DNA from: an uncultured Collinsella sp.
GTDB lineage: Bacteria; Actinomycetota; Coriobacteriia; Coriobacteriales; Coriobacteriaceae
NCBI GenBank assembly: GCA_900552155.1
Contig: URYU01000125.1
Location: 1-5,205 of the forward strand
Reading direction: 5' to 3'
Length of the DNA: 5,205 bases
This document shows positions 1 through 4,821 of the stretch, piece by piece. Each line of letters begins with the position of its first letter. Position 1 is the stretch's first letter. Both the position numbers and the translations under genes were made by a program. The notes beneath the pieces were generated by a model that was given only the letters and a program-made list of their open reading frames with translations, made no database searches and was not told where the DNA came from.

Positions 1-2
1 CC

Positions 3-1265
3 AAGCGCGAGCTGGCATCGGCCATCGAGTGGCGTGCGCATCGCTCCGCGCTGCCGAGCTTGCGTCCAGCCGTCAACGCCACGGGTGTTGTTATCCATAC
101 CAATCTGGGTCGCGCCCCGCTCGCGGAATCGGCCGCCAAGGCCGTGGCCGAGGTCGCGCGCGGGTACAGTACGCTCGAGTACAGCGTGGACACCTGCTCG
201 CGCGGGTCGCGCAAGGAGCATGCCGCGCAGCGCATTCTTTCGCTTACCGGTGCCGAGGATGCGCTGGTCGTCAACAATAACGCGGCCGCCGTACTGCTGG
301 TGCTTGCCGCCCATGCCGCGGGCAAAGAGGTCATCGTGAGCCGTGGCGAGCTTGTCGAGATCGGTGGCAGCTTCCGTATTCCCGACGTCATGGCGGCCTC
401 GGGCGCCAAACTCGTCGAGGTCGGCGCCACCAACCGCACGCATCTGGGCGACTACGAGCGCGCCATCACGCCCGAAACGGCCATGATCTTGAAGGTTCAT
501 CCTTCCAACTATCGCATCGAGGGTTTTCACGAGGAGGTGAGCTCAAAGGAGCTTGCGGCGCTTGCTCACAAGCATGGCCTGCTGTTCTACGAGGACCAGG
601 GCTCGGGGGCGCTGTTGCCTGACGACATCCTGGTTCGCGGCGGCGAAGAAACCACGCCGGCTTCGGTCGCGGCGGGGCTCGATATCGTGTCGTGCTCGGG
701 CGATAAGCTGCTGGGCGCCGCGCAGGCGGGCATTATCATGGGCCGTCGCGATCTAGTCCAGACCTGCGGGTCGCATCCGCTTATGCGTGCCCTGCGCCCG
801 GGCAAGCTCGCGCTGGCGGCGCTCGAGGCTACACTGCGTATTTACATGGATGGGGCGGATGTTGCCCATCGCGAGGTGCCGGTGCTCAACATGCTCACGC
901 TCCCGCAGGCTCATCTGGAGGGTCGTGCCCGCAAGCTGCGCGATCGGATGGTCGCCGGGCTCGATAAGGCTGGCTGCCCGTGTGCCGTGCAGGTGGAAAT
1001 CGTCGAGGAGTCGTCGACTCCCGGTGGCGGCTCGCTGCCTACCGTCGAGCTGCCCACGATGTGCGTGGCCGCGCGTCTTGTTGACACGCGCCTGACGGTC
1101 GATGTGCTCAAACGCTCGCTTGTCCAGGACTTCGACACGCCGGTCGTCACGCGAACCTCGCACGATCGCATTTTGTTTGACGTCCGTACGCTCGTGGGCG
1201 ACCGCGATATCGAGACGGCGGCGTCGACGCTAGCCGCATGCGTTGAGAAGGCGATTGCTCGATGA
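3..1265 (+). CDS. selA: L-seryl-tRNA(Sec) selenium transferase SelA, 5'-truncated by the window
   Basis: SelA is a PLP enzyme that converts Ser-tRNA(Sec) to Sec-tRNA(Sec) using selenophosphate. The frame is open from position 3 to a TGA at 1263-1265 and gives 420 residues. The family is about 460 long, so roughly 40-60 N-terminal residues lie outside. The TTG at position 60 is not the start, because in-frame coding continues upstream of it (KRELASAIEW). Seen in order: the N-terminal motif NATGVVIHTNLGRAPL, then SRGELVEIGGSFRIPDV with GATNRT, then KVHPSNYRIEGF, then EDQGSGAL, then the PLP-lysine motif SGDKLLGAAQAG. The lysine codon is at 705-707. After it come SHPLMRALR and LAALEATLRIY. GAAQ stands where many homologues have GGPQ, and EDQGSG where many have DLGSG; both look tolerable. 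The stop overlaps the selB start (ATGA), indicating translational coupling in a selAB operon. No disruption is visible. Confidence 0.96.
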   Translation, partial: KRELASAIEWRAHRSALPSLRPAVNATGVVIHTNLGRAPLAESAAKAVAEVARGYSTLEYSVDTCSRGSRKEHAAQRILSLTGAEDALVVNNNAAAVLLVLAAHAAGKEVIVSRGELVEIGGSFRIPDVMAASGAKLVEVGATNRTHLGDYERAITPETAMILKVHPSNYRIEGFHEEVSSKELAALAHKHGLLFYEDQGSGALLPDDILVRGGEETTPASVAAGLDIVSCSGDKLLGAAQAGIIMGRRDLVQTCGSHPLMRALRPGKLALAALEATLRIYMDGADVAHREVPVLNMLTLPQAHLEGRARKLRDRMVAGLDKAGCPCAVQVEIVEESSTPGGGSLPTVELPTMCVAARLVDTRLTVDVLKRSLVQDFDTPVVTRTSHDRILFDVRTLVGDRDIETAASTLAACVEKAIAR

Positions 1266-1819
1266 GTGAGGTTCAGGCGCTGGTGGAGTGTCCCGTTATC
1301 GTTGGCACGGCGGGCCACGTCGACCACGGTAAGTCGGCACTGATCGAGGCGCTGACCGGCAAGAATCCCGACCGTCTGGAGGTCGAGCGCCGTCGCGGCA
1401 TGACGGTGGATCTGGGCTTTGGCGAGCTGGCGCTGCCGAGCGGCAAGATCGGCGGCCTGGTCGATGTGCCGGGGCATGCCCATTATCTGCGCGCCATGGT
1501 GCAGGGTGCGACAGGCATCGACGTTGCCGTGCTGGTGGTCTCTGCCGTTGAGGGTGTGATGCCGCAGACCCGCGAGCACGTGCACGTGCTGGAGCTGCTG
1601 GGCGTCACGCATATGGTGGTGGCGCTGACGATGTGTGACCTGGCCGATGCCGAGATGACCGGGCTTGCCGAGCTCGATGTCGATGACTTTTTGTCGGGTA
1701 CCGTGTTTGCGGGCGCGCCGATTGTGCCCGTGTCGTCTAAGACGGGCGAGGGGGTCGACGGGCTGCTTGCGGTGCTCGACGAGCAGGTAAGTGCCTGCCG
1801 CGCCGCGCCTGCCGATTGA
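1262..1819 (+). CDS. selB: Selenocysteine-specific elongation factor SelB, N-terminal GTPase part (frameshifted gene)
   Basis: SelB is the EF-Tu-like GTPase that carries Sec-tRNA(Sec) to UGA codons marked by a SECIS hairpin. This frame gives 185 residues and covers domain I only. Seen: G1 GHVDHGKS at residues 18-25, G2 RGMTVDLGF with Thr48, G3 DVPGH at 68-72, a G4 region reading ALTMCDLAD at about 121-129, and G5 SSKTGEG at 158-164. The G4 consensus is N/T-K-x-D; here Met124 (ATG at 1631-1633) replaces the lysine that packs on guanine. The ATG at 1262 overlaps the selA stop, so coupled translation is likely; only a weak purine-rich stretch (GAGAAGG) lies upstream. The frame ends at TGA 1817-1819, and domain II continues in another frame from about 1791. 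The gene is therefore a split selB of about 640 codons in total. The fragment alone lacks the tRNA- and mRNA-binding domains and should not function as SelB. Confidence 0.93.
   Translation: MSEVQALVECPVIVGTAGHVDHGKSALIEALTGKNPDRLEVERRRGMTVDLGFGELALPSGKIGGLVDVPGHAHYLRAMVQGATGIDVAVLVVSAVEGVMPQTREHVHVLELLGVTHMVVALTMCDLADAEMTGLAELDVDDFLSGTVFAGAPIVPVSSKTGEGVDGLLAVLDEQVSACRAAPAD
1788..1819 (+). other. Frameshift junction in selB
   Basis: Domain I is read in one frame to TGA 1817-1819. Domain II starts with RLPIDRCFTIKG in the frame one base further on. The second frame is closed upstream by TAA at 1788-1790, so the change lies between about 1788 and 1819. A single extra base would explain it: dropping one A from GTAAGTG would give a continuous join reading DEQVVPAAPRLPIDR. 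The linker is also about five residues shorter than in E. coli SelB by eye, so a small out-of-frame deletion is equally possible. I see no clear +1 slippery site with a stimulating Shine-Dalgarno sequence or hairpin, so a programmed frameshift is less likely than mutation or sequencing error. Confidence 0.85.
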
Positions 1820-3191
1820 CCGCTGCTTTACGATTAAGGGCGTCGGCACTGTCGTAACGGGAACGCTGCACGATGCGCCGGTTGCGGTGGGCGACGAGCT
1901 GATGGCTTTGCCGTCGCGTACGGTCTGTCGCGTGCGCGGGATTCAGGTGCATGGCGATACGCCGCGCGCGCTGCCTGGTCAGCGTGTGGCGCTCAACCTA
2001 GTTGGTGACGGTGTCGCGGCGCTTGACCGTGGCGAGATGCTGGGCGTGGCGGACCGCTTTGGCCAGACGTTGCGCTTTATGATGACGTTCACCTACCTGG
2101 GCCGCGAGGGCACCAAGCCGCGCGTGCTCGAGTCGGGCGCGCGTGTGCATGTGATGGCCGGCACGGCCGAGGTCGTCGGCCGCATCATGCTTTTGGAGGG
2201 CGAGGCCCCCATGGCGGTGGGCGAGACCCGTACCGTGCAGGTGCGCCTGGAGGACCCGCTGCCGCTGTGTGCCGGAGACCATGCAGAGGAGCTGACGTAT
2301 TCGCCCGTTATGCTAATTGGCGGCGGGCGCGTGCTGCTTTCGCGCTGCCGTCGCTCGCGCGAGCTTTCTGCCGGCGAGCGCGCACTATTTGCGGCGCTTG
2401 AGTCCGGCGATACCGCGGGCGGTGTGGGCGCTTGGCTGGCGCTGCAGATGCTGCCGGTTACGGCGGTTGATGTTGCCGACGCTTTGGATCTTGGTGTCGG
2501 CGAGGTCGATGCCGCACTGCGCGGGTTGGTGTCGCAGGGCTCTGCTTGCGTGCTTGCTGGCTCGGATGGCTCGCTGTATGCGGATTCTTCCGCGCTCGAC
2601 GCCGCGATGGATGCACTGGCGGCGACCCTGTCGGCCATGCACGCGGCGTCTCCCAAGGAGACGGGCTTTACGCCCGGCGCCGTTACCCATGCTGCGTGGC
2701 CTGCCGCTGATGATGGCGTTGCCGCGGCTCTGATTGCCGAGGGCTGCTCGCGTGGCGTGTGTGCCGCCGAGGGTGCCGAGGTATTCGACCCGCATTCCGC
2801 TGCCGCCGCGGCGCGTGTGGTGCGCGAGGCCTGCGAACGTATCGTTGCCTTGCTGGACGAAGCCGGCCTCGATGCACCGACGTTGCCCGAAGTGGGCGAG
2901 CAGTTGCAGCTCGATCGCGACACCATGACGCGTGCCCTGCGCGAGCTTTCGCTCAACCGCTCGATCGTTAAGGTCGAGCGCGACGTTGCCCTGTCCGCTG
3001 CCGCCGAGGCCCATGCGCGCGAGCTTGTTGCCGCTGCCATTGAGGCAGCCGGCGGCGCTGCCACCACGAGCGTGCTGCGCGAGGCCCTGGGTGTGTCGCG
3101 CAAACGTGCCATCAGCATCTTGGAGCACCTGGATGCCGTACGCTTTACGGTGCTCGACAAGGAAGCCGGCGGCCTGAGGTCCCTGCGCTAG
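1791..3191 (+). CDS. selB: SelB domains II-III and C-terminal winged-helix region (frameshifted gene, 3' part)
   Basis: This 466-codon frame continues SelB after the frameshift. It opens with PRLPIDRCFTIKGVGTVVTG, the usual beginning of beta-barrel domain II, followed by the RGIQVHGDTPRALPGQRVALN block. Domain III is recognised by GTAEVVGRIMLLEG and YSPVMLIGGGRVL. From about residue 200 to the end are alanine-rich helical segments that fit the tandem winged helices of the SelB C-terminus. The last one, LGVSRKRAISILEHLDAVRF followed shortly by LRSLR, matches the family's terminal SECIS-binding winged helix. The GTG at 1791 is only the first start-type codon in the frame; no Shine-Dalgarno motif precedes it, so it is unlikely to be a true start. 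Apart from the 5' junction the frame is clean to the stop at 3189-3191. That points to recent damage or an artefact. Confidence 0.92.
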   Translation: MPAAPRLPIDRCFTIKGVGTVVTGTLHDAPVAVGDELMALPSRTVCRVRGIQVHGDTPRALPGQRVALNLVGDGVAALDRGEMLGVADRFGQTLRFMMTFTYLGREGTKPRVLESGARVHVMAGTAEVVGRIMLLEGEAPMAVGETRTVQVRLEDPLPLCAGDHAEELTYSPVMLIGGGRVLLSRCRRSRELSAGERALFAALESGDTAGGVGAWLALQMLPVTAVDVADALDLGVGEVDAALRGLVSQGSACVLAGSDGSLYADSSALDAAMDALAATLSAMHAASPKETGFTPGAVTHAAWPAADDGVAAALIAEGCSRGVCAAEGAEVFDPHSAAAAARVVREACERIVALLDEAGLDAPTLPEVGEQLQLDRDTMTRALRELSLNRSIVKVERDVALSAAAEAHARELVAAAIEAAGGAATTSVLREALGVSRKRAISILEHLDAVRFTVLDKEAGGLRSLR

Positions 3192-3203
3192 GCCACCCTT
3201 ATC

Positions 3204-3270
3204 AGTTGCGGTGAAATAGTTCCTGTTTTTGGGGTCTTGCAGCCTAAGCAGGAACTATTCCACCGCAACT
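3204..3270. repeat. Long imperfect palindrome between selB and selC
   Basis: Left arm 3204-3228 and right arm 3246-3270 pair over about 25 bp. There is one A-C mismatch (3214/3260), which becomes a G-U pair in a minus-strand transcript, and one wobble near the loop (3226/3248). The loop is 17 bases. The arms contain GTTGCGGTGAAATAGTTCCTG and its near-complement. It starts 12 bases after the selB stop. It could act as a transcription end or mRNA-stabilising hairpin for selAB, but no T-run follows the stem directly; a T5 occurs only at 3282-3286. Its length and near-perfect symmetry also suit a dispersed palindromic repeat (REP or MITE type). Copy number cannot be judged from this window. Confidence 0.8.
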
Positions 3271-3284
3271 TCTTGCTCGTCTTT

Positions 3285-3315
3285 TTGGGATAGAGCCGTT
3301 TCGGTTTGGTAAAAT
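3285..3315 (+). promoter_or_regulatory. Possible promoter of selC
   Basis: TAAAAT at 3310-3315 is a good -10 hexamer 12 bases before the mature tRNA 5' end. The best upstream element is TTGGGA at 3285-3290, with a 19-base spacer that is longer than ideal. The A/T-rich -10 stands out in this GC-rich sequence. It is a guess from consensus only. Confidence 0.4.
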
Positions 3316-3327
3316 ACCGCCGCACTT

Positions 3328-3424
3328 GGGAACGGATGGGCTCCGGTGGGCTCCGCGGTCCTCAAAACCGTTGCGAGGCGTGCAAAACGTCTTGGATGTG
3401 TTCGATTCACATACGTTCCCGCCA
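3328..3424 (+). tRNA. selC: tRNA-Sec, anticodon UCA
   Basis: This selenocysteine tRNA reads UGA codons; SelA charges it and SelB delivers it. It folds by eye as a bacterial tRNA-Sec of 97 nt with encoded CCA. The acceptor is GGGAACG (3328-3334) with CGTTCCC (3414-3420), G73 at 3421 and CCA at 3422-3424. The D arm has the 6-bp stem typical of tRNA-Sec, GGGCTC-CGGT-GGGCTC. The anticodon stem is GCGGT/ACCGT with loop CCTCAAA, and anticodon TCA lies at 3362-3364. The long variable arm pairs GAGGCGT (3375-3381) with ACGTCTT (3387-3393). The T arm is ATGTG-TTCGATT-CACAT (3396-3412). The eighth acceptor pair expected in bacterial tRNA-Sec is a G-A mismatch here (3335/3413). Position beside selAB supports the call. 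Confidence 0.97.
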
Positions 3425-3432
3425 TACGCTAC

Positions 3433-3488
3433 CAGCGCTTTTGTGCTCGCGGTCTTGCTGCGTGCCGCAAAGGCGCTGTTTTGTTTTT
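3433..3488 (+). terminator. Rho-independent terminator after selC
   Basis: A 10-bp stem CAGCGCTTTT (3433-3442) with AAAGGCGCTG (3469-3478), including one G-T wobble, encloses a 26-base loop that can itself pair GCGG with CCGC. It is followed directly by the T-rich run TTTTGTTTTT (3479-3488). It starts 9 bases after the tRNA CCA end, as expected for a monocistronic tRNA transcript. It separates selC from mobA. Confidence 0.85.
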
Positions 3489-3579
3489 GCGTGGGTTTGC
3501 CGTGCCGCCCGCTTTATCGGCGACGGTATCTGGCTTCGTGTGTCGGGTTTCGAGCATGTCGATGGAGGTGTTTTGCCGT

Positions 3580-4032
3580 ATGACTACCGTAAGACGGGCC
3601 GATCTTTCTTGCGTCGTCCAAGCGGGCGGGCTGTCCTCACGCATGGGCTGCGATAAGGCGCGCATGACGTTTTGCGGCGAACCGCTCATCGAGCGCGTGC
3701 TGGGTCGGCTGGCGCCAGTTGCCGGCGAGTTGGTCGTGACGACTTCGCGTCCCAGCGAGCTTGCCTATCTTGAGGAGCACGCGTTTGGCGGCCTGGTGCC
3801 GCGAATAGTGCCGGACCTTGAGGGGTCGGCGGGTGCCATGCGCGGCATCGCGAGCTCGTTGGCTGCGGCCCGATTGCCGCTCGTGGCGATCGTCGCCTGC
3901 GATATGCCGTTTGTCTCGCCGGAACTCATCGGCGCGCTTGCAGATCGTTTTGAGCCGTCTGGCGCCGTGACGCTTGTGCGCCGGTTGCCCAAGAGCTGCT
4001 TGCCTGCGACCGACAGCGCATTCGCTGCCTGA
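3580..4032 (+). CDS. mobA: Molybdenum cofactor guanylyltransferase MobA, N-terminal part (frameshifted gene)
   Basis: MobA transfers GMP from GTP to molybdopterin, building the MGD cofactor of formate dehydrogenase and related Mo/W enzymes in the cytoplasm. Start ATG 3580 is chosen because GGAGG lies at 3564-3568; in-frame ATGs at 3556 and 3562 are alternatives. The frame stays open back into the tRNA gene, but that stretch is not coding. Seen: the nucleotide-binding motif VVQAGGLSSRMGCDKARM near the N-terminus, PDLEGSAGAMRGIASSLAAA in the middle, and ACDMPFVSPEL with the metal-binding aspartate. From about residue 130 (position 3966) the translation stops resembling MobA and ends at 4030-4032. 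The true C-terminus continues in another frame from about 3963 to 4154. Joined, the parts give about 192 residues, some 15-20 fewer than expected by comparison with E. coli MobA, so an out-of-frame deletion near 3960-3970 is likely. The gene is probably inactive. Confidence 0.87.
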   Translation: MTTVRRADLSCVVQAGGLSSRMGCDKARMTFCGEPLIERVLGRLAPVAGELVVTTSRPSELAYLEEHAFGGLVPRIVPDLEGSAGAMRGIASSLAAARLPLVAIVACDMPFVSPELIGALADRFEPSGAVTLVRRLPKSCLPATDSAFAA

Positions 4033-4154
4033 TCAATCGCGTTCAGGCCGGTTATATGGATGAGCCGCAGATTGTTAAGGCCGCGGGCTCGACGCTCTGC
4101 TTCGAAAACGTCAATACGCCCGAGGAGTTTGCGGCGGCCGAGTTACTCGCCTAG
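3963..4154 (+). pseudogene. mobA: Displaced C-terminal part of mobA
   Basis: In the frame ending at TAG 4152-4154 the sequence reads RRDACAPVAQELLACDRQRI and later, after AGYMDEPQIVKAAGS, FENVNTPEEFAAAE. NVNTPEE is the characteristic C-terminal motif of MobA, involved in nucleotide/cofactor binding. This segment has no plausible start or ribosome site of its own and overlaps the meaningless tail of the upstream mobA frame. It is therefore the other half of the same gene. The region normally between the two halves, about 15-20 residues following the CDMPF block, is missing. The stop lies 15 bases before the next gene, consistent with a mobA-DUF3343 transcription unit. Confidence 0.85.
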
Positions 4155-4169
4155 ACGATTGGAGTTGCC

Positions 4170-4565
4170 ATGTCTCACGATATTTGTCCCGACACGGGAG
4201 AGCCTTGCACTTGCGATGGTTCCGAGCCCTGTACCTGCGGCTGCGGTGGCTGTGGACATACTGCGGAAGAGGAAGCGGCTGCCGCGGCGTATCGTGAGGC
4301 ACACCGCGAAGGCCCATCCGGTGATGCCCTCGACCACGAGCGCAAGATTATCGTTTCGTTCGATAGCACCTTCGATGTGATGGAATGCGAACAGCTGTGT
4401 CTTGCCGCCGGTGTGCCCGGGCGCATCATGCCACTGCCCGGCTCCATTACCGCAGGCTGCGGGCTGTGCTGGGCCATGCCATTCTCGGGCGATGCGCTCG
4501 CCGCCTTCCGCGCCGCCACCGAGGGCCGCATAGCCCCTGCCGACTCCCATCAGCTCGTCCTCTAG
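4170..4565 (+). CDS. DUF3343 (putative Se/S carrier-like) protein with Cys-rich N-terminus
   Basis: This is a 131-residue protein. ATG 4170 has GGAG at 4161-4164, five bases upstream, and starts 15 bases after the mobA stop, so the two are probably cotranscribed. Residues 60-108 look like the DUF3343 domain, named in Pfam as putative Se/S carrier-like: IIVSFDSTFDVMECEQ, then an LCLAAGVPGRIMPLPG stretch, then ITAGCGLCWAMPF. It contains a C97-x-x-C100 pair plus Cys73 and Cys77. The first 30 residues are unusual, with seven cysteines (6, 13, 15, 21, 23, 25, 28) and His30, including two EPCTC units. This resembles a metal- or chalcogen-binding tail. An Ala/Glu-rich linker joins it to the domain. 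There is no signal peptide or membrane segment, so it should be cytoplasmic. Its place beside Sec and Mo-cofactor genes suggests handling of selenium or sulfur, but the biochemical role of the family is not established. No in-frame TGA occurs, so it is not a selenoprotein. Confidence 0.82.
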   Translation: MSHDICPDTGEPCTCDGSEPCTCGCGGCGHTAEEEAAAAAYREAHREGPSGDALDHERKIIVSFDSTFDVMECEQLCLAAGVPGRIMPLPGSITAGCGLCWAMPFSGDALAAFRAATEGRIAPADSHQLVL

Positions 4566-4608
4566 CCACCACACCCCCGCAAAGGTGCCTGTCCCCAATG
4601 TGGTGGTT
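4564..4608. repeat. Hairpin overlapping the DUF3343 stop codon; possible terminator or REP-like element
   Basis: CCACCACA (4566-4573) pairs with TGTGGTGG (4599-4606), and two further weak pairs (A-T and G-T) extend it outward. The 25-base loop contains AAAGGTGCCTGTCCCC. Only three T's follow, so it is at best a weak intrinsic terminator. The GGTGCCTGTCCCC core resembles, from memory, palindromic repeats scattered in various bacterial genomes; this was not searched. Confidence 0.5.
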
Positions 4609-4725
4609 TGGAACATGTGGACGAAACAGCTTCGAAACACGCGATTTGCGCGTTGGGCACTCAAAAACGCTTCTACCTGCATCGTAATCAAAACGAAACA
4701 TCTGCTCGTCGGCTTATGCGAAACT

Positions 4726-4755
4726 TTGCTGCAACAGTGCGATATTATCCATACT
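4726..4755 (+). promoter_or_regulatory. Possible gdhA promoter region
   Basis: In the spacer before gdhA, TTGCTG (4726-4731) and CATACT (4750-4755) are 18 bases apart and weakly match -35/-10. TATTAT at 4743-4748 is a better -10 hexamer but lacks a well-placed -35. The area is more A/T-rich than the flanking genes. A promoter here is expected because gdhA is functionally unrelated to the upstream genes, but the exact site is uncertain. Confidence 0.3.
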
Positions 4756-4821
4756 CGATAAAGCTCGCGGCGCATGGGGCGCCTCGAACGACACTTTTCT
4801 TTTCCATCAATTGGAGGAAGC

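Noticed and set aside
60..62. TTG as selA start
   Set aside because: In-frame coding with SelA-like residues continues to the left edge, so the real start lies upstream of the window.
1784..1792. CAGGTAAGTG looks like a eukaryotic 5' splice site at the selB break
   Set aside because: The genes, operon overlap and tRNA-Sec are bacterial, and no intron structure or acceptor is visible; it is chance.
1817..1819. TGA ending the SelB N-terminal frame read as selenocysteine
   Set aside because: The same frame meets TAA five codons later and the following residues do not match SelB; the family sequence resumes in the other frame.
911..1849. 312-codon open frame on the minus strand across selA and selB
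   Set aside because: It is antisense to two recognisable genes, is His/Arg-rich, and has no family features.
2093..3160. 355-codon open frame on the minus strand across selB
   Set aside because: It is a long antisense shadow of a GC-rich gene, Ser/Ala/Arg-rich, with no motifs; the plus strand has clear SelB blocks.
3346..3579. Longer mobA start reaching back into the tRNA gene
   Set aside because: It would overlap tRNA-Sec and its terminator, and the residues do not resemble MobA; GGAGG at 3564 supports ATG 3580.
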